DNA of 18,702 nucleotides from positions 1 to 18,702 of the forward strand of contig CAIRMS010000233.1 of assembly GCA_903879765.1 (NCBI GenBank). The letters run 5' to 3'. How positions within the stretch are numbered: the first letter of the stretch is position 1; each line of letters starts with the position of its first letter. Shown piece after piece: positions 5,329 through 14,264 of the stretch. Source of the stretch: an uncultured Flavobacteriales bacterium (GTDB lineage Bacteria > Bacteroidota > Bacteroidia > Flavobacteriales_D > Crocinitomicaceae). A program made the translations under genes and the position numbers. The notes beneath the pieces are model-generated. The model did no database searches. It worked only from the letters and a program-made list of their open reading frames with translations, and had not been told where the DNA came from.

Positions 5329-7028
5329 ATGTAAATATGAGAGAAATCGATGATTCCAGAGGGATTCATCTTAAACCCTCTTACACGAAGGTTGATGAGC
5401 ACAAAAAAGTCTTCAGAATAAATAGGTAAAATAGCATTTTCATTTGCGATGATTTCTTCGCATGCTCGCTGATAGAACAGCTTTTCTTTTTTATTAGATG
5501 TCAAAATAGAATTTAAGTACAATCGATTATACCTTGAATGATAAAAGTAATTTTCGACAGAGGGAGTTTCTCCAATTTCTTGATAAAACAACCTGAGGTA
5601 TGACTCCGCATCGGGATAATCCCCAACCCAACCAGTCTTCCATATTTGCGCTTTTCCTGTTTTAATCAGATTATCGCGTTCCTTTGTTCCAACATATTCA
5701 ATGTGAATAGGAATACCTAGTCCTGTTTTTAATTGCCTACAAACTTCTTTGCACCACAGATCAGCATTACTTCCTTTTTGATTGTTTATTAAAAAGGAAA
5801 TAGTTGGAAAGGGATTTTTTTCATTATAACCAGCTTCTTTTAAAAAATTTCGAGCGCGCATTAAATCCTGTTGAATCAATTCAAGGTTTGGATTTGAATA
5901 ATATGCACAGGTAGGAATAAATCCACGGTTTAGCGCTTGACCATCACCTCGTAATATTTCAGAACAGATATAATCTCTGTTAATGGCAAGTTGAAAAGCT
6001 TTTCGCACAAGCGGATTGTTAAAAGGTTCACTGTTCATATTCCATGCGAGGTAGTGAATTTTTGATGCTTTTTGGATGTGAACCCGATGAAGTAAGTTTT
6101 TTCCTTTTTTTGCATCTGTTAAGGTGCCAAACGCTTTTTCTAAGTCATTAACAGGCAAGTCAAACAACAGGTCTACTTTTTCTTTTGAGAAAAGCGGGTA
6201 TTCCTGAGTTAATTTCATATTCGTTAAAACGTGTACTTCGTCTAAATAGGGTAATTGATTCCCAAATTCATCGTGCCGCCAGTAATGTTCGTTTCTAGCT
6301 AATTCTAAAATGGTATCTGTCATCGATTTGATAAAAAATGGTCCAGATCCAACCGGGTGTAAATGAAGCTTCCCACCGTAAAAACCCCAAGAAATTTTAG
6401 ATAAGATACCTAAGCTTGGATGTGCTAAAAGTTGTTTAAAGTTGTTATAGGGGCGCGTCAAATGAATTTCTAATTCATAGGGATTGACTATGTGAATTCC
6501 TGAAACGGTCGATTTATCAGGGTTTAAACCATTCTTAAAATAAGAAACAGAACCTTGTATTTTTCCCATTAAAAGTGTGTTCGATTGATTTAATGGTTGA
6601 TTAGAACATGCCAAACTGAAGGTAAAAGCCACATCTTCCGCAGTTAATTCACGTGATGCACCTGCGAAGCAATCGTCATTATTAAACAACACGCCTCGTC
6701 TTAGTTTAATGTGTACTAATGTCCCTTGCTTATCGATTTCAATGGATTTGGCTAAGCAATTCTCAATGGTACCCTTCGAGTCAGATTGTTTGACAAGCGG
6801 ATCAAATAGTTGACTAATGATTCGAAGCTCGGAAAGCGCATTTGTTTCCTGAGGAAATAAACTGCTTATTTTCTCTGGAAGAGAATACGAAAACAAACCA
6901 CCATAATACCTGTCCCCTTTTACCAAGGAACCAGATTGATTTAAAGAAAAAAAGAAAAACCCAAAGAAAACGATTAAAATCGCAGCTAAAAGAATAAAAA
7001 ATTTAGCACGCTGAAAGGATTTTTTCAT
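5310..7028 (-). CDS. ABC transporter family 5 solute-binding protein, membrane-anchored
   Basis: A 572-residue extracytoplasmic binding protein of the dipeptide/oligopeptide/nickel type (SBP_bac_5). One hydrophobic helix at about residues 9-28 (FFILLAAILIVFFGFFFF) follows a basic N-terminus. No lipobox cysteine is present, so it looks tethered by an uncleaved anchor instead of as a lipoprotein. Family blocks are visible: LTAEDVAFTFSLAC at 128-141, VRKAFQLAINRDYI (341-354) with GFIPT, LKEAGY (396-401) and WKTGWVGDYPDAESYLRLFY (463-482). The ligand is probably a peptide, but the pocket cannot be read. No permease or ATPase gene adjoins it. It starts 30 bases after the stop of the upstream secreted-protein gene, without a terminator or TAnnTTTG element between, so co-transcription is plausible. 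Its stop lies 4 bases from the convergent dioxygenase stop. Confidence 0.87.
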   Translation of the reverse strand: MKKSFQRAKFFILLAAILIVFFGFFFFSLNQSGSLVKGDRYYGGLFSYSLPEKISSLFPQETNALSELRIISQLFDPLVKQSDSKGTIENCLAKSIEIDKQGTLVHIKLRRGVLFNNDDCFAGASRELTAEDVAFTFSLACSNQPLNQSNTLLMGKIQGSVSYFKNGLNPDKSTVSGIHIVNPYELEIHLTRPYNNFKQLLAHPSLGILSKISWGFYGGKLHLHPVGSGPFFIKSMTDTILELARNEHYWRHDEFGNQLPYLDEVHVLTNMKLTQEYPLFSKEKVDLLFDLPVNDLEKAFGTLTDAKKGKNLLHRVHIQKASKIHYLAWNMNSEPFNNPLVRKAFQLAINRDYICSEILRGDGQALNRGFIPTCAYYSNPNLELIQQDLMRARNFLKEAGYNEKNPFPTISFLINNQKGSNADLWCKEVCRQLKTGLGIPIHIEYVGTKERDNLIKTGKAQIWKTGWVGDYPDAESYLRLFYQEIGETPSVENYFYHSRYNRLYLNSILTSNKKEKLFYQRACEEIIANENAILPIYSEDFFVLINLRVRGFKMNPSGIIDFSHIYIKNIEN

Positions 7029-7058
7029 CTTTCATTTCCATTGTAGGATAATCAACAG

Positions 7059-9422
7059 TTATGGCTTGGTTACAAGGTGTAAAAATCCATGTCCCGTTAC
7101 TTCTTGACCAGAAATATTGTATCCCGTGTACTTGTAAAAGTAAACACCTTCATTTGCAATGACTCCGTTTATTTTTCCATCCCATTTAGGATTATTGCTT
7201 GGAACATTTACAAGGTCAGAGGCAGTTTTCTCAAACAAGAGATTTCCCCATCGGTTGAAAATGGTCAATTCCAATGTAACCACATTTTCCGTGTTTAAAA
7301 AATAGGTTTCGTTTATGCCATCGCCATCAGGACTAAATACGTTTGGTGCCTCAACAAGCGGAATAGGATAAAAGCAACTACCGTCGTCAACAATCGCTCC
7401 TGCATCGTAGTTTAAAGCATTCGGATCAGTACACCCTGTTTGGTAAACACATGATCCATCATCCACATTTGCCCCCGCGTTGTAATTTAATGCGATAGGA
7501 TCCATACATCCACAAACGTTCACTTGAATAAGGAAGTATGCGGTATCTGAACATTGTGCACTTTGGAAAGCAACGAGTCGAACAGGATATATTCCAAATG
7601 GACCTGTATATTGATGAGTAACATTGTTTAGGTTTCCACTTGTTGCAGTTTGTCCATCACCAAAGTCCCAAGCGTAATTATTCGCATTTAAACTATTGTT
7701 TTGGAATGTTACGTCAAATGGAGCACATCCTTGAACGGGTGAAGCACTGAATTCAGCATCGGGTGTATTTTGAACCCCCACAAATGCACTATCAGAAACG
7801 GAGCAAACATTATCTTCTACAGTAATATAATACCAACCAGTAGGGAGGTTTTGCCAAACCGAGGCATCTATAAATCCGCCTGGACCTGGACCTGTCCAAG
7901 AATATGTTGGAACACCATTTAATCCGCTTGCAATAACGGAAACAAATCCTGTTGGTTGACACGTTGCCAATCCTGTAAATATCGTATCAATTGCGATGGT
8001 TTGATTTAAGGTTAAACTAACGGTATCTGTTTGTGAAAAGTTACAGTTATCCGTCGCTGTTACGAGGTATTGTACGGTTCCATTTGTGTTTATTGCTCCG
8101 ATGATTGTATCATTCGTACTTATCGGCACACCGGACATATTCGTCCACTCGTATTGATAAGGTGCGTAACCACCGAAGGCTGACGCGCTGAGTGGCACAC
8201 TATCATTTGCACAAAAAATACTTACATCTGTTTCCGTAATATTTATGATAGGTCCTTCACCAATGTAAATCGTTCCGGATGAAATAATTGTATCCCCACA
8301 TGGATTAATGATTTCAACAGAAATGACTACAGATTCAAATCCTTCTGTAACGTTGTCTTGGATAGGATTCAAGTTAATGATCACAGTATCCTCCCCAGGT
8401 AAAAAGGTTATTGGGTTGATTAAGTTATTGTAATCAATACCCTCTTGTGCAACTCCACCTATGGTGTAATTAATGATTAATGTGTCGTTGGTTTGTCCAG
8501 CAGGACGCGTAAAAATAAAATCAGCGAAAGTACAACCCTCAATGATTGTCGTGTCACCAGAAACTGTTGCAACTGCTACATCAACCGCAGCCGAGCTGAA
8601 ACTTCCAGCTTCTAAGAACACACCAGAATCGTAGGATTGATCTCCAACATTCGAAATGGCCAATTTAATGTGATAAAGTTGGTTACATTGAACAGCAGCA
8701 GCAGCCGTTAATTTTACGGTTGTTCCATCGTATTGAATGGCGTCACCGTAGGTAAGCGTCGACGCATTTTCATTAAATACATAATATGCTGTATTGGAAA
8801 CATCACCTACATTGTTTATGGTTACTGGAATTCCACCAGGAATTGTCGCAATGTTTACTCCGCCATTAGGATATCCGGCTTGGACATATGATCCGGAGAT
8901 TCCAGGTCCCCAAAGGAATAGTCCAAAGGCGTCATTAAAAGTTGATGGTGAAAATTCAGGGTACTCATCCGACCCAAACATGTAGTTGAAAATAACCGAA
9001 TCTCCCTGAGGAATAAAATCAAATTCTAAAACAACTCCATTAGTTACCCCACCCGCAGCAATATCATTTAGGTGTGGATCCGATGAAACCATCGGGGTAG
9101 GCGGAGTATTATTCGTAAAGGAACCTTGAATATTCGGTCCAATTGCCCCAATGGCATTACCAGTCGTTAATATCAACCCACTGTCAATTGGAAAGGCAGG
9201 ATTGGAACTTGTAAAGAACCCTACATTTCCTTGAGGAACATTTGCTAATAGTGGATCACCATTGATGGTTACGTTTAATGCGGTCACACCAAATCCAAGT
9301 AATACATTATCAACAAGTTGTTGAGGTGATTGAACAGTAGAAACTGTGATAGGTTGAGCGAAAGAAAGGGTATTAACCAAGGTAAATACTCCTAAAAAAA
9401 ATGCGCGTAAAGAGTTCATCAT
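7059..9422 (-). CDS. T9SS-secreted protein: choice-of-anchor L, PKD and type B C-terminal sorting domain
   Basis: A 787-residue cell-surface or secreted protein. A signal peptide spans about 1-22, ending at SFAQ. Residues 25-275 form a choice-of-anchor L domain, with SGLILTTGNA and the hallmark FGSDEYPEF near 149-157. Residues 280-395 resemble a Calx-beta fold (GVAQEGIDYNN, TEGFESVVISV). Two Ig-like modules follow (about 400-550), then a PKD domain at 553-636 with WDFGDGQT. Two tandem DDGSC-type repeats occupy 638-687. The last 95 residues, with APNVFSPDGDGINETY, FNRWGNLLFE, NPKWDGK and VYFYKY, are the gliding-motility-associated type B T9SS sorting domain, recognised for export and surface attachment. 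The role is probably adhesive or structural; no enzyme domain is seen. The ATG at 9422 is followed by a second ATG, and either could be used. Confidence 0.92.
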   Translation of the reverse strand: MMNSLRAFFLGVFTLVNTLSFAQPITVSTVQSPQQLVDNVLLGFGVTALNVTINGDPLLANVPQGNVGFFTSSNPAFPIDSGLILTTGNAIGAIGPNIQGSFTNNTPPTPMVSSDPHLNDIAAGGVTNGVVLEFDFIPQGDSVIFNYMFGSDEYPEFSPSTFNDAFGLFLWGPGISGSYVQAGYPNGGVNIATIPGGIPVTINNVGDVSNTAYYVFNENASTLTYGDAIQYDGTTVKLTAAAAVQCNQLYHIKLAISNVGDQSYDSGVFLEAGSFSSAAVDVAVATVSGDTTIIEGCTFADFIFTRPAGQTNDTLIINYTIGGVAQEGIDYNNLINPITFLPGEDTVIINLNPIQDNVTEGFESVVISVEIINPCGDTIISSGTIYIGEGPIINITETDVSIFCANDSVPLSASAFGGYAPYQYEWTNMSGVPISTNDTIIGAINTNGTVQYLVTATDNCNFSQTDTVSLTLNQTIAIDTIFTGLATCQPTGFVSVIASGLNGVPTYSWTGPGPGGFIDASVWQNLPTGWYYITVEDNVCSVSDSAFVGVQNTPDAEFSASPVQGCAPFDVTFQNNSLNANNYAWDFGDGQTATSGNLNNVTHQYTGPFGIYPVRLVAFQSAQCSDTAYFLIQVNVCGCMDPIALNYNAGANVDDGSCVYQTGCTDPNALNYDAGAIVDDGSCFYPIPLVEAPNVFSPDGDGINETYFLNTENVVTLELTIFNRWGNLLFEKTASDLVNVPSNNPKWDGKINGVIANEGVYFYKYTGYNISGQEVTGHGFLHLVTKP
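7362..7511 (-). repeat. two tandem 25-codon DDGSC repeats
   Basis: Within the secreted protein, residues 638-662 and 663-687 are direct repeats of 25 residues, 18 of them identical. Each has the pattern GC-x-DP-x-ALNY-x-AGA-x-VDDGSC. The paired Cys and the Asp/Asn residues suggest a small disulfide-closed module, perhaps binding a cation. Such modules recur in Bacteroidota secreted proteins just before the sorting domain. Confidence 0.85.
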
Positions 9423-9444
9423 AATCTATTGAATTGACACTAAG

Positions 9445-9466
9445 ACCATTTGTTTAAAAGAATGGT
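9445..9466. repeat. inverted repeat in the leader of the secreted-protein gene
   Basis: ACCATT and AATGGT form a 6-bp inverted repeat around a 10-base AT-rich centre. It lies between the -7 element (9474-9481) and the start codon (9422), at or next to the predicted 5' end of the transcript. It could be a 5' stabilising hairpin or an operator; the short length also allows chance. Confidence 0.35.
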
Positions 9467-9473
9467 TGCATGA

Positions 9474-9481
9474 CAAAATTA
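9474..9481 (-). promoter_or_regulatory. -7 promoter element for the secreted-protein gene
   Basis: The minus strand reads TAATTTTG, a perfect TAnnTTTG match, with a predicted start near 9467 and a leader of about 45 bases. No confident -33 element is seen. Confidence 0.55.
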
Positions 9482-9519
9482 ATATAATGTTTCAATAACT
9501 AAAAATCAATGAATTTTCG

Positions 9520-9527
9520 CAACTTTG
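9520..9527 (+). promoter_or_regulatory. probable -7 element for the M20 peptidase operon
   Basis: CAACTTTG matches TAnnTTTG except at the first base. A start near 9534 would leave about 11 bases before the ATG at 9545, similar to the short leaders predicted for icd and rseP here. It would exclude the earlier in-frame ATG at 9509. Confidence 0.35.
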
Positions 9528-9544
9528 AGTCTCAAAAAAACAGC

Positions 9545-10945
9545 ATGAAAAACACACAAGATTATATACAAGGAAATAAAGATAAATTCCTAAAAGAATT
9601 AGTTGAATTATTACGTATTCCATCGGTTTCTGCCGACCCAATTTACAAAGACGATGTTGCTCATTGTGCAGATGAATTAGCAAAACACATGAAGGAAATA
9701 GGCTTGGATGCCGTGGAAATATGCCCAACCGCTGGACACCCCATAGTTTATGCAGAAAAAATCATCGATTCTGCCTTACCAACCATTTTGGTTTATGGTC
9801 ATTACGATGTCCAGCCAGCAGATCCAATTGAATTATGGACTTCGCCACCATTTGAACCAGTTATCAAAGAAACACCGATTCATCCAATGGGAGCGATTTT
9901 TGCCCGCGGCGCTTGCGATGATAAAGGACAAATGTTCATGCATATGAAAGCGTTTGAAGCGATGTTAGCAAGCAACGAACTTCCGTGTAACGTGAAATTT
10001 ATGATTGAAGGGGAGGAAGAAGTAGGTAGTCCGAATTTGGCAATTTATGTCAAAGAGAATAAAGCAAAATTAGCAGCAGATATTATTTTGGTTTCCGATA
10101 CAGGAATGTTAGCAAATGATGTTCCATCGATCACAACAGGGCTAAGAGGATTGAGTTATGTAGAAGTGGAGGTTGTTGGTCCAAATCGAGATTTGCATTC
10201 CGGACTCTATGGTGGTTGCGTAGCAAATCCCATCAATATATTAACTGAAATGATTGCTTCTCTGCACGATGAAAATGGAAGGATTACTATTCCTGGTTTT
10301 TATGATACAGTGCAAGAATTATCCATTGAGGAACGCAGCGAGATGGCGAAAGCACCATTTTCTAACAAGGCTTATTGCAAAGCGTTGAATATTGAAGAGA
10401 CGCATGGTGAAGCGACATATTCGACAATGGAACGCGGATCTATTCGTCCAACCTTGGATGTAAATGGAATTTGGGGTGGATATATAGGGGAAGGCGCAAA
10501 AACGGTGATTGCTTCAAAGGCTCAAGCTAAAATCTCTATGCGTTTGGTTCCTCATCAAACATCAGAGGAAATAACAGAATTATTCGTGAAACACTTTGAA
10601 TCCATAGCACCAAAAAGTGTTCGTGTGAAAGTACATCCACATCATGGTGGAGAGCCTGTTGTGACACCTACAGATTCGATTGCTTACAAAGCGGCGAGTT
10701 TATCGTATGAAACTACTTTTGGAAAAAAACCGATTCCGGTTAGAAGCGGCGGGAGCATTCCAATTATTGCAATGTTTGAGCAAGAACTTGGTTTGAAAAC
10801 CATGATGATGGGATTTGGTCTTGATAGCGATGCGATTCACTCTCCTAATGAGCATTTTGGACTTTTTAATTATTACCGAGGCATTGAAACGATTCCTTAT
10901 TTCTTCTCCAACTATACTAAATTGATGTTGAATGAAAACGTTTAG
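9545..10945 (+). CDS. M20 family metallodipeptidase
   Basis: Zinc-dependent peptidase of the carnosinase/non-specific dipeptidase branch of M20, expected to cleave dipeptides in the cytoplasm. The 466-residue protein carries the two-metal site: His86 with catalytic Asp88 in YGHYDVQPAD, bridging Asp125 in ARGACDDKGQM, catalytic Glu157 and ligand Glu158 in IEGEEEVGSPN, Asp185 in VSDTGM, and His432 in DSDAIHSPNEHF. Residues of about 200-360, including DLHSGLYGG, form the lid and dimerisation domain. No signal peptide is seen. An in-frame ATG 12 codons earlier exists, but it precedes the likely transcription start and adds residues outside the family. The last 14 bases overlap the start of the lipoprotein gene, so the genes are probably one operon. 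Exact dipeptide preference is unknown. Confidence 0.93.
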   Translation: MKNTQDYIQGNKDKFLKELVELLRIPSVSADPIYKDDVAHCADELAKHMKEIGLDAVEICPTAGHPIVYAEKIIDSALPTILVYGHYDVQPADPIELWTSPPFEPVIKETPIHPMGAIFARGACDDKGQMFMHMKAFEAMLASNELPCNVKFMIEGEEEVGSPNLAIYVKENKAKLAADIILVSDTGMLANDVPSITTGLRGLSYVEVEVVGPNRDLHSGLYGGCVANPINILTEMIASLHDENGRITIPGFYDTVQELSIEERSEMAKAPFSNKAYCKALNIEETHGEATYSTMERGSIRPTLDVNGIWGGYIGEGAKTVIASKAQAKISMRLVPHQTSEEITELFVKHFESIAPKSVRVKVHPHHGGEPVVTPTDSIAYKAASLSYETTFGKKPIPVRSGGSIPIIAMFEQELGLKTMMMGFGLDSDAIHSPNEHFGLFNYYRGIETIPYFFSNYTKLMLNENV

Positions 10946-11399
10946 TTTTCTTTTCCTTCTATTCTTTTTTGCCTCCTGTGCCACATTTGAAGACCCAGTG
11001 GAAGTAGTGAGTTACGATATGAAAATGGAAAATTTGAATTTGGACGAGGCGGCGTTACGTTTTAATACGATTATTCATAATAACACTTGGACACCAATTA
11101 AAATCAGACCATCCACACTCGAATTATATGTCGATGGAGAAAAATTAGGGGATGTGTATTTGGACGAAAAAATACGTTTAAAATCAAAAAAAGACAACGA
11201 TGTCAATACCCTTGTGCATGTAAAATTTGCGGACGGAATATTGGGTAAACTTATTCGCTATCGTTTTAAGGAAACGGCCCAATTGGAATTGAAGGGAAAA
11301 GTTAAAACAGGACTTTTATTTATTCCCTTTAGAGTACCGGTAAATTACACGAAGTCGATTTCACCGAAAAATTTAAATCTTAATCTAGATAAACACTAA
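10932..11399 (+). CDS. LEA type 2 / WHy-domain lipoprotein
   Basis: A 155-residue predicted lipoprotein. A short basic start (MKT) and a Phe/Leu-rich core end in the lipobox FFASC, with Cys16 as the lipidation site. The mature part looks like a single LEA14/WHy beta-sandwich: MKMENLNLDEAALRFNTIIH, N-TWTPIKIRPSTLELYVDGEKLG, a central hydrophilic strand, then LELKGKVKTGLLFIPFRVP. This fold occurs in many Bacteroidota lipoproteins of unknown biochemical role. The start overlaps the dipeptidase gene by 14 bases, and the stop overlaps the polA start in TAATG, implying translational coupling on both sides. Fold assignment is by pattern alone; a function cannot be given. Confidence 0.75.
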   Translation: MKTFSFLFLLFFFASCATFEDPVEVVSYDMKMENLNLDEAALRFNTIIHNNTWTPIKIRPSTLELYVDGEKLGDVYLDEKIRLKSKKDNDVNTLVHVKFADGILGKLIRYRFKETAQLELKGKVKTGLLFIPFRVPVNYTKSISPKNLNLNLDKH

Positions 11400-14224
11400 T
11401 GCTTTCAGCGGACCACCCAAAAAAACTATTCTTACTTGATGCTTACGCATTGATTTATCGTGCTTATTTTGCCTTTTCGAAAAACCCTAGGGTTAATTCT
11501 AAAGGTCAAAACACTTCTGCGGCATTTGGATTTACAAATGTCCTCATTGACGTAATCAAGAATGAAAAACCGACACATTTAGCTGTCGTATTTGATCCAC
11601 CAGGCGGATCCACACATCGTCAAGAAGGATTTGCTGCATACAAAGCACAACGAGAAGAAATGCCGGAGGATATTCGTTCGATGATTCATCCTATTAAACA
11701 AATTGTGGAGGCTTTCAATGTACCTATTTTGGAAGTTCCTGGGTTTGAGGCAGACGACGTAGTAGGAACAGTGGCTAAGGTTGCGGAAAAACATGGTTTC
11801 ACCACGTATATGATGACGCCAGATAAAGATTATGCTCAACTTGTAAGCGAGAATATTTTTATGTTCAAACCTGGACGCGGGGGAAATCCACCAGAGATTT
11901 TAGGTGTGAAAGAAGTGTGTGAAAAGTTTGAAGTGGAACGCCCAGAACAAGTGATTGACATTTTAGGACTTTGGGGAGATGCTTCCGATAATATTCCAGG
12001 AATTCCAGGAATCGGTGAAAAAACGGCTAAAACATTGATTGCAAAATATGGGTCAGTAGAAAACCTAATTGACCATGCGCATGAATTAAAAGGCAAGCAA
12101 CAAGAAAACGTGATCAATTTCGCGGACCAAGGAAGGGTTTCAAAAATGTTGGCAACCATTATTTGTGATGTCGATGTCGAGTTCAATGAGTCCGAATTGG
12201 AGATGTGTGATGTCGATGCAGAAAAAGTCATGCAGATATTCACGGAATTGGAGTTTAGAACATTAGCAAAACGTGTTATCGGTGAAGAAATTGTGATCAC
12301 AACCGCGGCTAGTGGAGCAACACCAAAAGAACCCAAAGACGCCTCACAACTCGATTTATTTGGCGTTCAAAGTATGATTGAGCCACAAGAAGCAACACCA
12401 ACAGCAAATTATAAAACCATCGCTACTGAACGCCCAAGTTATCATTTAATTTCTACAGCAGAAGAGCGAAAAGAATTGTTGGAAATTCTATTAAAACACT
12501 CACAGGTTTGCTTTGATACGGAAACAACGGACATTGATGCATTGCACGCGGATCTTGTTGGATTTTCATTTTCTTACAAGGCACGTGAAGCATTTTATGT
12601 ACCTGTTCCAGCTGAATTTGAAGCAGCTAAAAAAATTGTGGAGGAATTCAAACCTCTATTTGATGATCCATCTATTGAGAAAATTGCGCATAACATTAAG
12701 TATGATCTCAAAGTATTGCAACGCTATGGTATCGAGGTAGCAGAGCCTATTTTTGATACGATGATTGCACATTATTTAATCAATCCGGAGGCAAAACAAA
12801 GCATGGATTTCTTGTCCACATTTTACCTGAATTATCAGCCCGTTTCCATTGAAACCTTAATAGGTAAAAAAGGGAAGGGCCAAGGCAATATGCGTGATTT
12901 GAAACCAGAGGAAATCTGCGATTATGCGTGTGAAGATGCGGATATTACGCTTCAATTGAAAGCGTTGTTCGAACCTGAAATTCAAAAACCCCATCTTTCT
13001 GAATTGTTTTACAACATGGAAATGCCTTTAGTTAAGGTATTAAAGGACATGGAGTTTGAAGGAATTTCGATAGATGTTCCTGCTTTAATCGATTATTCGA
13101 AAGAATTAGATCATACTTTAATCCGTTTGGACGAAGAAATCAAAGCTGCTGCAGGGGAAGATTTCAATATCGACTCTCCAAAACAACTGGGTGAAGTGCT
13201 TTTTGAAAAACTAAAAATATCTAGCAAAGCCAAGAAAACGAAGACCGGACAATATGCGACTTCGGAGGATATTCTTCAAAAACACGAACATGATCATGCA
13301 ATTATTCCAATGATTTTGGAGTACCGACAATTGCGTAAATTAAAAAGTACGTATGTTGATCCACTTCCGACGATGTGTGACAAAATAGACGGACGAATCC
13401 ACACCAATTTTATGCAAACGGTCACGGCTACGGGCCGATTAAGCTCGAACAATCCAAACTTGCAAAACATTCCGATTCGCTCTGCCAAAGGACGAGAAAT
13501 ACGCCGCGCATTTGTCGCTAGGAGTTCCGAATTTAAGTTAATGGCGGTGGATTATTCTCAAATAGAATTGAGAATTATTGCTGCATTAAGTGAGGACCCG
13601 AATATGATTGAAGCCTTTCAACAAGGTCAAGATATTCACGCTGCTACAGCGGCGAAAGTTTTTCATACACCAATAGATGAGGTTACACGAGAGCAACGAA
13701 GTGCTGCAAAAGCGGTCAATTTCGGGATTATTTACGGTCAATCAGCATTTGGATTAGCGCAGAATTTGTCCATTTCTCGAACAGAAGCAAAAGGAATCAT
13801 TGATGCCTATTTTGAGCAATACAATACCATAAAAAAATACATGGACCACGTAATTGCGCAAGCAAGAGAATTGGGCTATGTGGAAACAATTATGAAACGC
13901 AGAAGGTATTTACCAGATATTAATTCAGCGAATGCGGTGGTTCGTGGTTACGCAGAAAGAAATGCCGTTAATGCGCCGATTCAAGGATCTGCAGCGGATA
14001 TTATAAAAATGGCGATGATTGCGGTTCATCAGGCAATGAAAGAAGAAAACGTTCAATCAAAAATGATTTTACAAGTTCATGATGAGCTCGTTTTTGACGT
14101 GCATATTTCGGAAGAAGAACGCATGCAAACATTAGTCAAAGAGGCGATGGAAAACGCCATTAAATTAGTCGTTCCTATGGAGGTTGAATGGAAGATCGCT
14201 CAAAATTGGTTAGAAGCCCATTAA
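11399..14224 (+). CDS. polA: DNA polymerase I
   Basis: Family A polymerase for Okazaki fragment maturation and repair synthesis. The 941-residue protein has all three domains. The 5'-nuclease (about 8-300) shows LLDAYALIYRAYF, FEADDVVGTVA, TPDKDYAQLV and GIPGIGEKTA. The 3'-5' exonuclease (about 340-540) keeps its catalytic set: FDTETTDID near 372, NIKYDLKVL and YACEDADIT, so proofreading should be active. The polymerase domain (about 560-941) has motif A VDYSQIELR with Asp718, motif B RSAAKAVNFGIIYG with Arg767, Lys771 and Tyr779, and motif C VHDE with Asp895. Length is typical. It starts at the ATG sharing one base with the lipoprotein stop, so it is third in the dipeptidase-lipoprotein-polA operon. 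No strong terminator follows; only a 4-bp hairpin is visible. Confidence 0.98.
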   Translation: MLSADHPKKLFLLDAYALIYRAYFAFSKNPRVNSKGQNTSAAFGFTNVLIDVIKNEKPTHLAVVFDPPGGSTHRQEGFAAYKAQREEMPEDIRSMIHPIKQIVEAFNVPILEVPGFEADDVVGTVAKVAEKHGFTTYMMTPDKDYAQLVSENIFMFKPGRGGNPPEILGVKEVCEKFEVERPEQVIDILGLWGDASDNIPGIPGIGEKTAKTLIAKYGSVENLIDHAHELKGKQQENVINFADQGRVSKMLATIICDVDVEFNESELEMCDVDAEKVMQIFTELEFRTLAKRVIGEEIVITTAASGATPKEPKDASQLDLFGVQSMIEPQEATPTANYKTIATERPSYHLISTAEERKELLEILLKHSQVCFDTETTDIDALHADLVGFSFSYKAREAFYVPVPAEFEAAKKIVEEFKPLFDDPSIEKIAHNIKYDLKVLQRYGIEVAEPIFDTMIAHYLINPEAKQSMDFLSTFYLNYQPVSIETLIGKKGKGQGNMRDLKPEEICDYACEDADITLQLKALFEPEIQKPHLSELFYNMEMPLVKVLKDMEFEGISIDVPALIDYSKELDHTLIRLDEEIKAAAGEDFNIDSPKQLGEVLFEKLKISSKAKKTKTGQYATSEDILQKHEHDHAIIPMILEYRQLRKLKSTYVDPLPTMCDKIDGRIHTNFMQTVTATGRLSSNNPNLQNIPIRSAKGREIRRAFVARSSEFKLMAVDYSQIELRIIAALSEDPNMIEAFQQGQDIHAATAAKVFHTPIDEVTREQRSAAKAVNFGIIYGQSAFGLAQNLSISRTEAKGIIDAYFEQYNTIKKYMDHVIAQARELGYVETIMKRRRYLPDINSANAVVRGYAERNAVNAPIQGSAADIIKMAMIAVHQAMKEENVQSKMILQVHDELVFDVHISEEERMQTLVKEAMENAIKLVVPMEVEWKIAQNWLEAH

Positions 14225-14264
14225 TCTCACCGAAAACGGTAAAAACTAGGTCTATTAATAAGCG

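Noticed and set aside
9509..9544. Earlier in-frame ATG for the M20 peptidase
   Set aside because: It lies upstream of the likely transcription start and adds 12 residues that do not resemble the family N-terminus.
11836..12336. 166-residue frame antisense to polA
   Set aside because: Long antisense frames arise by codon bias opposite a conserved gene; the polA 5'-nuclease motifs are clear on the plus strand.
14229..14240. ACCG-AAAA-CGGT hairpin after polA as a terminator
   Set aside because: The stem is only 4 bp and is followed by A instead of T on the plus strand, so it is not a convincing intrinsic terminator.
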